A DNA stretch of 64,000 bases, taken from the IMG/VR virus record IMGVR_UViG_3300031576_000006, positions 1 through 64,000 of that record; one strand, 5' to 3'. The translations under genes were made by a program, and so were the position numbers. Under the pieces are notes generated by a model. It was not told the origin of the DNA. It did not search any database and was given only the letters and a program-made list of their open reading frames with translations. Of the stretch, positions 51,872 to 60,301 are shown in pieces. The DNA comes from a virus. Positions within the stretch are counted from its first letter, which is position 1. Every line of letters begins with the position of its first letter.

Positions 51872-52525
51872 TTACCTCAACCAATAATCGTGATACATAC
51901 TTTGCACTTGCTTCAGCATAAATTCTACAGACGACGTGTTGTCTATAGTATAATCGAATTTTTCATTGTCTAAGTCTCTCTCTGACGGATCTTCTGAAGG
52001 GGAAGTTGCGAATCGATTAACCCTTAACGTGATAAGTTGATTGCCAAACGCTTCCTTAAGCTGCACTAACTCTGATCTATATCTAAGATCTGTTATGACG
52101 TGTAGTTTCTGCCCATTGGAATTTTTTTCCTGAATTGACCTGATCGCCTGCTTAACCCAAAACGATGGATCTACTGCTCTATTGGTAGAGCCCTTAAGAA
52201 TACACAATGCACGAGGTGTCCAATACATAACTGATTCTAAATTTCCATCGATCTGCGCCTTACCGTTCTGATCTCTGAATTCACGTCGCATGAAATCAGT
52301 AAGCATTGTTGTGAATTTGTCTCTTGGGTCAACCGGAAGGTTCATGAGTGGAGATTCTTTATACTTAGGATCGTCGGCCCAACTTCTAGGAAACCCGTAT
52401 TCTTCTGCTGCCAGGTCCTTCAGTGGATCTGCAAACGCAGTTCTACTAGCATCATATTGTTCTATTAAATAATTAGCGATTGTATCTTTCCCAGATCCCT
52501 TCCATGCACTTATTGCGACAACCAC
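51872..52525 (-). CDS. Deoxynucleoside monophosphate kinase
   Basis: 217 residues. P-loop SAWKGSGKDT; TAFADPLKDLAAEEYGF; CILKGSTNRAVDPSFWVKQ; ITDLRYRSELVQLK; and SERDLDNEKFDYTI follow the order of phage dNMP kinases (T4 gp1 type, CoaE-like fold). Supplies dNDPs for phage DNA synthesis. A near-consensus promoter precedes it. Confidence 0.82.
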   Translation of the reverse strand: MVVAISAWKGSGKDTIANYLIEQYDASRTAFADPLKDLAAEEYGFPRSWADDPKYKESPLMNLPVDPRDKFTTMLTDFMRREFRDQNGKAQIDGNLESVMYWTPRALCILKGSTNRAVDPSFWVKQAIRSIQEKNSNGQKLHVITDLRYRSELVQLKEAFGNQLITLRVNRFATSPSEDPSERDLDNEKFDYTIDNTSSVEFMLKQVQSMYHDYWLR

Positions 52526-52545
52526 CTGATCCTCCTAAAAATCTA

Positions 52546-52573
52546 ATTCTATCATTTTTGGCTGTCGTGTCAA
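52546..52573 (-). promoter_or_regulatory. Strong sigma70-like promoter of dNMP kinase
   Basis: Minus strand TTGACA (52568-52573), 16-base spacer, TAGAAT (52546-52551), 20 bases before the ATG at 52525. Confidence 0.75.
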
Positions 52574-52797
52574 CTTGATTCTATATCTGATTTTATAGAT
52601 GACAAAAAGGCCGCACCTGTTTCCCATATTTTAAAATACGGAATGTGGTCTTCTGGGATATCAATTTCAATAATTTTACTTTGGGATGGGTCCAAGACGT
52701 ATTGCCTGTGGGTCCAGCTATTCGGCTGCCCCAGATCTTGGACCTGGAGCTTCATTGGCCATATTCTGTCATTCACCAGTGCGATCTTAACTTTCAC
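52570..52797 (-). CDS. Small hypothetical protein
   Basis: 75 residues, beta-rich, KVKIALVNDRIWPMKLQVQD. ATGA overlap with the upstream gene. No family recognised. Confidence 0.62.
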   Translation of the reverse strand: MKVKIALVNDRIWPMKLQVQDLGQPNSWTHRQYVLDPSQSKIIEIDIPEDHIPYFKIWETGAAFLSSIKSDIESS

Positions 52798-53342
52798 ACA
52801 ATTCCCATATATTTCAAAAACACGATTGTAATAATGCCATCGAAGAATCCGGCAATCCAGAAGACCGATCGGTTGGACAAAATTTCAATCATTCGCGATC
52901 TGACGGACGAATAATGCACTGCTTCTGTTTCCTCAGACTCATCGCCCATCTCACAGCGACATGAATTCCATGGCAGCAAACAGAATTCACATCCATCAAT
53001 CATTTCACCTTCTTCGCGCTCTTCATCATCTTCACGTTCCTCGGCTTCTTCCGCATCTTCATCAAGTTCAAATTCTTCGTGGAGTTCCTTCACAAATTCT
53101 TCTCCATGAAGTTCTTTAAGCTTTACGGTTACATCGGGTACCGTTTTTGAAATCTCAAGAAGAATATTTTTGAAAGCATCTGTGGTTAAAAACTTGCGTT
53201 CGTGCAGGACTTTTGCTGCCTCAATCTTCCAATAGCCTATAGTATATGGGTCGTTGATGTAGTTGGTTAGGATTTCTTCAGAGGTGGAAGATTCGAAGAC
53301 GCGGCGCATGAGATCTATTTGTTCCGGTGAAATTCTGTACAT
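52794..53342 (-). CDS. Acidic protein with C-terminal membrane anchor
   Basis: 182 residues. Helical N-terminus (QIDLMRRVFESSTSEEILTN), then an acidic run DEDAEEAEEREDDEEREEGE, a C-x-x-C-type segment, and one C-terminal hydrophobic span (VFWIAGFFDGIITIVFLKYM). Tail-anchored membrane protein; function unknown. Confidence 0.65.
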   Translation of the reverse strand: MYRISPEQIDLMRRVFESSTSEEILTNYINDPYTIGYWKIEAAKVLHERKFLTTDAFKNILLEISKTVPDVTVKLKELHGEEFVKELHEEFELDEDAEEAEEREDDEEREEGEMIDGCEFCLLPWNSCRCEMGDESEETEAVHYSSVRSRMIEILSNRSVFWIAGFFDGIITIVFLKYMGIV

Positions 53343-53354
53343 ATGGACCCCCTT

Positions 53355-53383
53355 GTATAACTATAGTATTGCAAATTTTACAA
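53355..53383 (-). promoter_or_regulatory. Sigma70-like promoter of 53342 gene
   Basis: Minus strand TTGTAA (53378-53383), 17-base spacer, TTATAC (53355-53360); an alternative TTGACC/AATACT pairing overlaps it. Confidence 0.5.
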
Positions 53384-53389
53384 GCCAGG

Positions 53390-53614
53390 TCAACAAATTC
53401 CTTCTTTTGCTAGCAAATGAATCCACACAATGTCTCGTTCTGGGGCGATCAACATCTTCTCTATTGTACCAAAGACTCCATTGATTTCAAGCTGTTTACC
53501 TACGTGTAGGTTTCCAAGAACTTCACTAACCTTATCGTACCTTAATGCGAAATTTATAATAGCTCTGCCTGGAGTTGGATCTTGCCCTATTACGGTTGCG
53601 CCCGTGATTGTCAT
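53390..53614 (-). CDS. Small beta-rich hypothetical protein
   Basis: 74 residues, begins MTITGATVIGQDPTPGRAI; beta-prone throughout. ATGA overlap with the upstream gene. No family recognised. Confidence 0.62.
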   Translation of the reverse strand: MTITGATVIGQDPTPGRAIINFALRYDKVSEVLGNLHVGKQLEINGVFGTIEKMLIAPERDIVWIHLLAKEGIC

Positions 53615-54189
53615 TTTTTAAATTGCTCCCAGTTACTTTTCTTCATACGTTTTTGCGGCGTAATGCCAATGGCCGACATTTTTTGTTCCATGGCCTTCAC
53701 TTCAGCGATAGCTTCTTCCGCAGATTTGAATGGGTAATCCTTACGTGCTTCAATCTCGACCCTGCGACCAACTTCCTGCATGTTTTTGTCATAGATTATA
53801 TAATAAACGACATCAATTTTTTCAAAGTAGTAGATGTCACAGTATTTATAAACACGAAAGTTTTCTTTGAACCCCATAAGGCTTACAAATTTCATCACAA
53901 GCCATTCGGGAACGCCTTCTAGCAACGGTAGATCAACTTCTGTACGATGGTTATTATTTTTGTCATCAGTTTTGATTTTGATGGTCAATTCTGGACCTGG
54001 CCCGTTACGGAATCTAACGAATTCGAATGGCAATCCTGAACCGCTGTAGTAGATATCCCAGCTGGCGATTTCCAATCTTTTTTCGGGAGTAGACGCCTCT
54101 GCAAATTTTACGAAGTCAGCCAGCTTAATGTCTTCCGCCGAATACTTAAGCTCTAGCTCTTCGGTTCTAATATCGAATAATTGTTCCAT
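53611..54189 (-). CDS. Hypothetical early protein
   Basis: 192 residues, acidic N-terminus (LELKYSAEDIKLADFVKFAE), beta-rich middle with RVYKYCDIYYFEKIDVVYYI, basic C-terminus. Overlaps neighbouring genes. No family recognised. Confidence 0.64.
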   Translation of the reverse strand: MEQLFDIRTEELELKYSAEDIKLADFVKFAEASTPEKRLEIASWDIYYSGSGLPFEFVRFRNGPGPELTIKIKTDDKNNNHRTEVDLPLLEGVPEWLVMKFVSLMGFKENFRVYKYCDIYYFEKIDVVYYIIYDKNMQEVGRRVEIEARKDYPFKSAEEAIAEVKAMEQKMSAIGITPQKRMKKSNWEQFKK

Positions 54190-54295
54190 ATATCAAACAG
54201 ACGGTGCATACTGCGTAAAACAGTAATATCAGGACTGCCAGTCCCTTCCTTAGTCTATTTTTCAGTCTCCTTCTGTTAAGGTCAATTACTTTCAT
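54167..54295 (-). CDS. 42-residue membrane microprotein
   Basis: Basic N-terminus MKVIDLNRRRLKNRLRKG, one membrane span LAVLILLFYAVCTVCLIYG, short tail. ATG overlaps the upstream stop (ATGA) and the end overlaps the next gene by 23 bases. Positive-inside topology predicts N-in. Function unknown. Confidence 0.62.
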   Translation of the reverse strand: MKVIDLNRRRLKNRLRKGLAVLILLFYAVCTVCLIYGTIIRY

Positions 54296-54477
54296 TTCAA
54301 TGAATCAATAGTCATTTGAGTTCTGTGGATCTCCAAGTTCAACCAATCGAAGTATACTTCCTCTCGTTCCTTATATTTTGCGGGAACTGCCGCCATTAGA
54401 CGATTCTGTAAGACAATCACGTATTTATCTAGACGTAAAATCCTATCTTTGATGTGTTTGTTGTCGATTATTGCCAT
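54292..54477 (-). CDS. Small helical hypothetical protein
   Basis: 61 residues, helical and coiled-coil-like (DRILRLDKYVIVLQNRLMAA). GGGGGTCTC in front of ATG. No function assigned. Confidence 0.6.
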   Translation of the reverse strand: MAIIDNKHIKDRILRLDKYVIVLQNRLMAAVPAKYKEREEVYFDWLNLEIHRTQMTIDSLK

Positions 54478-54496
54478 GAGACCCCCTTATGAGACA

Positions 54497-54525
54497 ATAT
54501 TACCTGCGTTTGGTTTTTTTGTCAA
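54497..54525 (-). promoter_or_regulatory. Near-consensus sigma70 promoter
   Basis: Minus strand TTGACA (54520-54525), 17-base spacer, TAATAT (54497-54502), within the end of the 54500 gene and driving the gene at 54477. Confidence 0.8.
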
Positions 54526-54703
54526 CTCTTGTTTTTTCCCACTCATTTGCCCTTTCTCTAAGCCTCGAAACCTGCTCTCTAAGAAAATCGTGGGCTGTGC
54601 CGGGACGAATAACCCGCGAGGTTAATTGTATCATGAGTTCTAGGCGTGCAATTTCATAATCCGCCTGGTTCTTGAAGGTCTTTTGCCACAGAGGCTTGCT
54701 CAC
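54500..54703 (-). CDS. Small basic hypothetical protein
   Basis: 67 residues, helical and basic, with YEIARLELMIQLTSRVIRPG. ATGA overlap upstream. Its 3' end contains a strong promoter for the next gene. Confidence 0.6.
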   Translation of the reverse strand: MSKPLWQKTFKNQADYEIARLELMIQLTSRVIRPGTAHDFLREQVSRLRERANEWEKTRVDKKTKRR

Positions 54704-54993
54704 GGTTTATACTCCTCATAAATATGTCCTACAATACCGGGCGGCATTTGAAGGGTAGCAAGATATCGAAAGTTAGTATAGTTTTCAAATTCGAATTCCT
54801 GGCCTGTCATAATGACATGGAATGTGCGCGGTTCAATCACAAGAGATTGCGGTAGATGATCTTCGGTGGGTTTTTCAATCCATACTGTTGGTATCCCGTC
54901 CTGTAACTGTACGTCGAGTGCGCTGGCCCCCGCAGGAAGAGCAAAAGTATTTTTCGTTTCGTTTAGTTGATACTTATGGACTACGCTTTTCAT
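54700..54993 (-). CDS. Small beta-rich hypothetical protein
   Basis: 97 residues: KNTFALPAGASALDVQLQDG, HLPQSLVIEPRTFHVIMTGQ. The ribosome site AAGGAGG lies directly behind a hairpin and T run (55005-55044), so expression may be attenuated. A similar short family occurs in phages (KYxLxPG..V..LP..A). Function unknown. Confidence 0.64.
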   Translation of the reverse strand: MKSVVHKYQLNETKNTFALPAGASALDVQLQDGIPTVWIEKPTEDHLPQSLVIEPRTFHVIMTGQEFEFENYTNFRYLATLQMPPGIVGHIYEEYKP

Positions 54994-55004
54994 AAAACCT
55001 CCTT

Positions 55005-55044
55005 AAAAAATGTCCGTCGCGAGGTTTCGAACCGCTCCACGGAC
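55005..55044 (-). terminator. Hairpin plus T run before the 54993 gene
   Basis: GTCCGT (55012-55017) pairs with ACGGAC (55039-55044); inner GGTT/AACC can extend it; the minus strand then reads ATTTTTT before the AAGGAGG ribosome site. Confidence 0.65.
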
Positions 55045-55049
55045 TCTGT

Positions 55050-55172
55050 TTCTGGTGCCGGGCCTCTGAGAAGCCTTCTTCCGTCTATCAGCCGATCATA
55101 CAACTAATTAACCGATCTTCGACTACGAAAACTAGCAGTTAATTAGGACTTAGGGCGGCGGCTTTCGCCGCC
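55050..55172 (-). other. Intergenic region with serial hairpins
   Basis: Between 54993 and 55192 there is no gene. Besides the terminator hairpin, there are GGCCTC/GAAGCC-type pairing near 55060-55075, a perfect CTAATTAAC/GTTAATTAG inverted repeat (55104-55112 with 55138-55146), and GGCGGC-TTTC-GCCGCC (55157-55172; GAAA loop on the minus strand). Could be a small RNA or attenuator. Confidence 0.45.
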
Positions 55173-55191
55173 TTTCCCTACTTATTTTATA

Positions 55192-56184
55192 TCATGCCGC
55201 CCTGGACATTTCAACTGCAGTTTTCAATGCTTTCTTATTCATGGCTGCACCGGTACCAAACCACAATGAATCCAATCGAGTAGATTCATTGGTGCCGCGC
55301 TCATATTGCAAGTATTCAGTTACTGAATTATAAGCTGCCCACATAGTGCCTTTAACACCGGGAAGATCATTGCCACGGCCTTTTTCGAAAAGCTCAGTAA
55401 TCCGGCCCATAACCCGCTTCCCACTGGTCAATTCTTCACCAGTAATAAGAGCTTCCTCTTCTTGCTTCGGAGTGGCAAATACGATTTTAACGTATTTCTC
55501 AAGATCTTTGCGATTGATTTCGCGAGAAGCAAGTATACGAAATTGTTCGGCAGTTGATTCAAAGGATTGATCTGCAATGTTTATCACTTCGCGGATTTCC
55601 TCCAAAGTTTTAACAATGTCACCTGTGTGTTTCACTTTGAGAAGCTGTGAACCGCCATTTTGGATGGCCATGGTCAAAGTGTTGTTGCAAACAACGCGAA
55701 CGGGCGTATAGCCGATGCGGATCGCCAAGGTACCGTCGTGGCTATTCGACATAAGAATGTACTTTTTAATGCGGTCGTCTGACTTTGAGACGATCACTGA
55801 ATCAGGGCGATTCATGGCCGCAAGAATCCAAACCCGGCGACCGTTCATCAAAGAACCGGCTGTTTCGAGAGAGGCTTCTTTTGCGTCCAAGAACGGTTGG
55901 AAGAACTGGAATGCTTCTCTGTTTTGAAGCACTTTGTAGTTTTTACCTACAACGCCAAGAATTGCGCCGTCGTCTTTGCGGTAAGTCGCGACGTGCGTCT
56001 TGATCAATTCGCCGCCGAGTTCTGGAACTACAGCAAGCTCTTTCGTACCAACTTCCCAATTGAGCTTTGCTACCATGATGCCTTCTTCAATGGTAGGAGC
56101 GATTGGGAGAACGGTTCCTAGGCGATGCCAGGGAATTTCGTTCACCGAAAACATTGTATCTTTTTCTTGGATCTCATGTGCCAT
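55192..56184 (-). CDS. DUF932-family phage/plasmid protein
   Basis: 330 residues. MAHEIQEKDTMFSVNEIPWH, then RLGTVLPIAPTIEEGIMVAK with KNYKVLQNREAFQFFQPFLD and IGYTPVRVVCNNTLTMA are standard for the DUF932 (TIGR03299-type) family of phages and plasmids; function is not established. Good ribosome site AAAGGAGG and a TTGCTA/TATTAT promoter with extended TGC. Confidence 0.85.
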   Translation of the reverse strand: MAHEIQEKDTMFSVNEIPWHRLGTVLPIAPTIEEGIMVAKLNWEVGTKELAVVPELGGELIKTHVATYRKDDGAILGVVGKNYKVLQNREAFQFFQPFLDAKEASLETAGSLMNGRRVWILAAMNRPDSVIVSKSDDRIKKYILMSNSHDGTLAIRIGYTPVRVVCNNTLTMAIQNGGSQLLKVKHTGDIVKTLEEIREVINIADQSFESTAEQFRILASREINRKDLEKYVKIVFATPKQEEEALITGEELTSGKRVMGRITELFEKGRGNDLPGVKGTMWAAYNSVTEYLQYERGTNESTRLDSLWFGTGAAMNKKALKTAVEMSRAA

Positions 56185-56208
56185 AACGGCCTCCTTTGTT
56201 ATTAATTA

Positions 56209-56237
56209 ATAATAGCAACGTTCTTATTATTTAGCAA
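56209..56237 (-). promoter_or_regulatory. Sigma70-like promoter of DUF932 gene
   Basis: Minus strand TTGCTA (56232-56237), 17-base spacer ending in TGC, TATTAT (56209-56214). Confidence 0.68.
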
Positions 56238-56282
56238 TAATATAATGCAGAAATCTTTTATTGCTCTATTGGTTAATAATAT

Positions 56283-56310
56283 CAATAACTTATCCTAAAA
56301 ACTTAATAAT
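56283..56310 (+). promoter_or_regulatory. Late-promoter-like element F
   Basis: CAATAACTTATC then CTAAAAACTTAATAAT, 54 bases before the ATG at 56365. Downstream leader contains a small inverted repeat around AGTCTTCGGACT (56335-56346). Confidence 0.78.
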
Positions 56311-56364
56311 TCATATGCTGGCACGGGTCGGTATAGTCTTCGGACTGTGGAATAGGTTAGGGAA

Positions 56365-57096
56365 ATGGCCAATGAAAGAAAATGGTTTGCAGTAACGCAG
56401 GCCTTCACAGCTAACGGTACACTTCAGGGAAAGATCACGGTAGCAGATGTTGCCGGATTATACGTCAAGTCCAAAGTCAGGATTTCCTCCAATACACAAC
56501 CCCCTCAATTACTTGAAATCAAAAGAATAGAAGGCACAACAGTCCTCTTTGTTGGACTGTGCGGTGACAATATCAATGATCGCACTGATATGTCAGCCTA
56601 TCTCGTTATAGATTCTGCTAAAGTAGAGCTTTTTGAACAAAAAATCCCAACAATCAAGCAAGAAGATATAGCTCAGGCTGTCTATGCCAGGGAGCCAATC
56701 TGTGCGATCCGAACTATCGGTGTTGATAAGTATGGTCGATATTATGATGCCAACAACAGGTTTCCGGTCGATGCCACTGTTACCATTGGCGATGTTTTAG
56801 TCAATGTTGAAAATCCTACAATACCGGATATCGCCAATGTCTCGGTCCCGCTGGCTGCCACTGAAGTTTCATTCACTTTCCCACTTAAGACCAAAAGATT
56901 CTTAATGAGAATCCGCGATGGAAGTGCAAATATACAGCTGGCATTCATAGCTGGGCAAAGTGGAACAAATTACACAACAATTTCTAGGGGTTGCAATTAT
57001 GGATCTGGGGATATCGATCCGCCTGATCCATTCAGTATCTATTTCCAATGTGATAAACCTGGCAAAACGGTTGAGATTTTATCCTGGAACAATTAA
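56365..57096 (+). CDS. Virion structural protein
   Basis: 243 residues, beta-rich, with ANGTLQGKITVADVAGLYVK and FPLKTKRFLMRIRDGSANIQ. Single gene between late elements F and G. The C-terminal half resembles small phage structural domains. Exact role unknown. Confidence 0.63.
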   Translation: MANERKWFAVTQAFTANGTLQGKITVADVAGLYVKSKVRISSNTQPPQLLEIKRIEGTTVLFVGLCGDNINDRTDMSAYLVIDSAKVELFEQKIPTIKQEDIAQAVYAREPICAIRTIGVDKYGRYYDANNRFPVDATVTIGDVLVNVENPTIPDIANVSVPLAATEVSFTFPLKTKRFLMRIRDGSANIQLAFIAGQSGTNYTTISRGCNYGSGDIDPPDPFSIYFQCDKPGKTVEILSWNN

Positions 57097-57106
57097 TTAG
57101 TTAAAT

Positions 57107-57134
57107 CGCTAACTTAGGCCAAAAACTTAATAAT
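57107..57134 (+). promoter_or_regulatory. Late-promoter-like element G
   Basis: CGCTAACTTAGG then CCAAAAACTTAATAAT. Starts eleven bases after the stop at 57096 and ends 40 bases before the ATG at 57175 (ribosome site GGAAGG). Confidence 0.8.
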
Positions 57135-57174
57135 TGATTGTAAAATTGTTATTCGATGACCACGGAAGGTAAAA

Positions 57175-57924
57175 ATGGGCGGAATGATAGGAAAAGATAG
57201 ATTGATTTTTGATCCAACGGATACCACTCAAGGTGACAATGTTGGAGCTTTCATACGTGCCAGTGACGGCACCTTGATCACTCATACGGCTGTCGGCCCT
57301 AAAAAGGCTCTTGATGTAAATATCGTCGCGGGTCCCGACGACCCAGTTTATGATGAAGATTCTGCTTCTGCAAATGGCGATAAGCTTATGTCTGTCGGCG
57401 CAGTTAGACAAGATGCTTTGGCATCAAGCGTTGACGCTGACGGCGACTATGCCTGGTTTAAATTAAACAGCCGTGGCGCACTATGGACAGCACCTGTTGG
57501 TACGGTTGCCGATGACGCAGCTGATACTGAAAACCCGGTAAAGATCGGTTCGCGGTCTGTTTCTGGCGCAGCCTTACTCGCTGTTTCATCTAACAATGAC
57601 CGCGCTGATTTGATTTCAGATAAATATCGTAGGATTTATATTAATGACAGCCCAAACATTGGACTGGCATCTGTAGCTGTGCCCGTCGATACCACTGCCG
57701 GTGGGACTGCGATACCAACAACAGCTTTAGCCGGTAGACGACGAATTATGGTTCAGAACCTCGGAACAAAAGATATTTACGTAGGACCTGCAGGTGTAAC
57801 AGATACATCTGGCCTTAGAGTCGCGAATGGTGCAACTCTATCTCTCGAAATTGGCGAAAACATACTCCTTAAAGCCATTGCCGCTTCTGGTTCTCAAGAT
57901 GTTCGAGTGTTCGAATTAGCATAA
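57175..57924 (+). CDS. Virion structural protein
   Basis: 249 residues, Ala/Thr/Asp-rich. The C-terminal part (RRRIMVQNLGTKDIYVGPAG, ATLSLEIGENILLKAIA) resembles small phage surface domains and the character of the 10007 protein. Late gene with three more following in the same operon. Confidence 0.63.
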   Translation: MGGMIGKDRLIFDPTDTTQGDNVGAFIRASDGTLITHTAVGPKKALDVNIVAGPDDPVYDEDSASANGDKLMSVGAVRQDALASSVDADGDYAWFKLNSRGALWTAPVGTVADDAADTENPVKIGSRSVSGAALLAVSSNNDRADLISDKYRRIYINDSPNIGLASVAVPVDTTAGGTAIPTTALAGRRRIMVQNLGTKDIYVGPAGVTDTSGLRVANGATLSLEIGENILLKAIAASGSQDVRVFELA

Positions 57925-57931
57925 GGTAAAA

Positions 57932-58177
57932 ATGCAAATCACCCAGAAAGATAAATCAAATGCTGAAAATTTGTTGCGTGCTTTAAACAAAGCACGCTTC
58001 AATGATATTGAAGGTGTTGAAGTTTTGGCGCTGGCTGATGTTTTCAAATGGGCTTCTGGACTCGTGAAAAGAATTGATGAAGACCTTATACTTCAACAAG
58101 CCCTATCTAAGGCCACGATTCAAACTCCAGATGAATCTATAAAATCTGAAGAAAAATCCCAGCCTCAAACACCATAG
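57932..58177 (+). CDS. Small helical late protein
   Basis: 81 residues; helical N-terminal two thirds (ADVFKWASGLVKRIDEDLIL), flexible Pro/Gln/Lys tail. No family recognised. Confidence 0.62.
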   Translation: MQITQKDKSNAENLLRALNKARFNDIEGVEVLALADVFKWASGLVKRIDEDLILQQALSKATIQTPDESIKSEEKSQPQTP

Positions 58178-58186
58178 AGAGGTTTC

Positions 58187-59680
58187 ATGGGCGGTCTAGA
58201 AAAAGATACAGAATACGGTAAAGCACTATCGGGATCTATCACTGGCGTCGGCCAAAGTGTAGATATTTTTGATTCCAATTCCAATACCAGGACTATTCAG
58301 CTTGCTGGCACATGGTCTGGTACCTTAGTTGTAGAAGCCAGTAATGACAATGTTACCTACACAACTCTCTCAATTTTAAAATTAAGTTCATTTACATTCA
58401 TCGCTTCGTTAACGGTCAGTGGCATGTACATAGTAAATGGAGGTGGATATAGCCATCTTCGTGTAAGATCCACCGCCTGGACGAGCGGCACTGTAGATAT
58501 CTCTGCTCGTGGTACAGATGCAGCTTCCTCGATTCACTCTCAGTCTACCGTCCGAGGATCAGACGGAACCCAAATCGGAAATGCTTTTGACGCTCTTAAA
58601 ATAGGCATACAGGGTAGCGATGGAAATTATGTTGCAGATGTAGAGTTAGTTAATAGCAAGCGAAGACTTCTTACTGATGCCATTGTAACCGTTGAAGAGA
58701 TCTTTGGACAAGATCCCTTCCCAGATACATTTTTTACTATTGTAAATGCTGGCGCTGCTGGAACCACAATAAGAGTACAGGTTGCGGCAACAACTGGAGA
58801 TCCAACGACTCCAGATAGAGATATCGCAGCGGTTGATCTCACTTATACTCTTGTGGCGGCTGACGTTGGTGATGAGATAAAACTCAGAGACAATATTATA
58901 ACCTACCTGAACGCTCAATCTTCATTCAGTGCAAGCCTTAAGGCTCAAAAAGTAAAAGATCTGGCTATTGTTCACATTACCTCCAAGTTTCGTTCGATGA
59001 CTGGAGAATTTTATGAGAGGCCGGGTGTCAACGGTTTTCAGGTCACAACTACCGGAGCTACCTCAGTTCTTGTTGCCTTTGACAATGTAAAATCTCGCGG
59101 TAAGGCAACTTCTCTCGCGAGAGATCCAGATTCGCCGCACAGACTTGGAATTCTTGGTATTTCAGGTTCGGTAACTGTAACTCCCGGTGGAATTTCCGAT
59201 CTATTCATTGACAAACTACTCAATGTTGCCTCACCTGACATGCTTGTAAACGGTTCTGTCACCCCAGTAACTTTTACGCTTCCAACATCCTCACTGAATG
59301 ACAAGTATGTACAAAGACTCAGATTAGTAGCTAACGGTAATGGAATAAAATTTGGTCAATTCCTAAGTCAGAATAGCTCACTAACGACGGGCCTTTTGAT
59401 AGAGATTAAAAGTGACAATATTGTGACGACCTTACCCGTAATAAAATCAACAGACGACCTGAAGCATTTATTTTCCTTTCCCCCTACAGGATTTTCTCTA
59501 CACGTCCAAGCTGGTCGAGATGATCTAACTGCGGAGTTTCAATTTGAAAATCCATTTGTTATCAGACGAACTGGAACCTTTACAACTGATGATTATCTTA
59601 AGGTCACGGTTCGGGACAATTTAACGAACAACATTTTATACCTTGAAAGCATAGCTTTCGGATTTGAAAAGGAGCCTTAA
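58187..59680 (+). CDS. Large beta-rich virion protein
   Basis: 497 residues. The N-terminal quarter (WSGTLVVEASNDNVTYTTLS, GGYSHLRVRSTAWTSGT) looks like a carbohydrate-binding or discoidin-like beta domain; the middle is Ala/Thr-rich and the C-terminus beta-rich. Probably a fibre, decoration or baseplate-associated protein, by composition and position only. Confidence 0.6.
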   Translation: MGGLEKDTEYGKALSGSITGVGQSVDIFDSNSNTRTIQLAGTWSGTLVVEASNDNVTYTTLSILKLSSFTFIASLTVSGMYIVNGGGYSHLRVRSTAWTSGTVDISARGTDAASSIHSQSTVRGSDGTQIGNAFDALKIGIQGSDGNYVADVELVNSKRRLLTDAIVTVEEIFGQDPFPDTFFTIVNAGAAGTTIRVQVAATTGDPTTPDRDIAAVDLTYTLVAADVGDEIKLRDNIITYLNAQSSFSASLKAQKVKDLAIVHITSKFRSMTGEFYERPGVNGFQVTTTGATSVLVAFDNVKSRGKATSLARDPDSPHRLGILGISGSVTVTPGGISDLFIDKLLNVASPDMLVNGSVTPVTFTLPTSSLNDKYVQRLRLVANGNGIKFGQFLSQNSSLTTGLLIEIKSDNIVTTLPVIKSTDDLKHLFSFPPTGFSLHVQAGRDDLTAEFQFENPFVIRRTGTFTTDDYLKVTVRDNLTNNILYLESIAFGFEKEP

Positions 59681-59682
59681 GT

Positions 59683-60147
59683 ATGTGGATTCCAGAGAAA
59701 AATTCTAATGGCATACCCATAAGTGCTCCGACTTTCGAAGATGTTGGCAATCTCACTCCAGTATGGAAGGGTTTTTTGTACGTTGCTGCGCCTATGTCTT
59801 TGAGTATGTTTGATCAAGTTATTACTAGCCAGGAAAGGCTCAGGGAGGGATGGTTCAGGATATTGCTAGATGGACACATTGGAGATTACATAGAATGCTC
59901 TATTGTGGACAAGGATGATGTCTTAGGAATGTTCTCTGCACTGAATTTAGTGGTTGGTGTAGACGTTCTTGAAATAAAAAAATATGTCAAAACAGAATAC
60001 GTAGCCCCTGAAGATAAAGGTAGACAAGAATTCAAATCAAATTCTGTGTCTGAATTGATGCCAGGTCTTTTTTTAAGGGTCAGCTATCTAAATATAGGAT
60101 CGGAGCCGGTAACCTTTACTGTTACTAAGAAATTTTATGAAGCTTAA
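59683..60147 (+). CDS. Virion-associated hypothetical protein
   Basis: 154 residues, mixed alpha/beta, LTPVWKGFLYVAAPMSLSMF near residue 28. Three bases after the preceding stop; overlaps the 54-residue gene. No family recognised. Confidence 0.6.
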   Translation: MWIPEKNSNGIPISAPTFEDVGNLTPVWKGFLYVAAPMSLSMFDQVITSQERLREGWFRILLDGHIGDYIECSIVDKDDVLGMFSALNLVVGVDVLEIKKYVKTEYVAPEDKGRQEFKSNSVSELMPGLFLRVSYLNIGSEPVTFTVTKKFYEA

Positions 60148-60301
60148 TATAAACGGAAAAGAAGTGGATCTAATCATAAATGGCGAAATTCCAGATTTTT
60201 TGGCTAAAAAAGTCAAACTGGCAGATGAAGGATTGACTCCTGATGAAGTGGTACGAAAACGTCGGGAAGAATTGAAGAAATCGGAAGAAAATGAAGAATA
60301 A
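60137..60301 (+). CDS. 54-residue microprotein
   Basis: MKLNINGKEVDLIINGEIPD, then a charged helical tail (VVRKRREELKKSEENEE). Its ATG lies within the end of the previous gene and its stop within the start of the next. Coding-like composition, short of 60 codons. Confidence 0.6.
   Translation: MKLNINGKEVDLIINGEIPDFLAKKVKLADEGLTPDEVVRKRREELKKSEENEE

Noticed and set aside
55005-55095. Possible tRNA on the minus strand (GGTTCGAAACC resembles a T arm, GATAGACGG a D loop)
   Set aside because: No pairing acceptor 5' strand, the T stem has mismatches, no D stem and no proper anticodon loop with T33; a terminator hairpin explains the best part.
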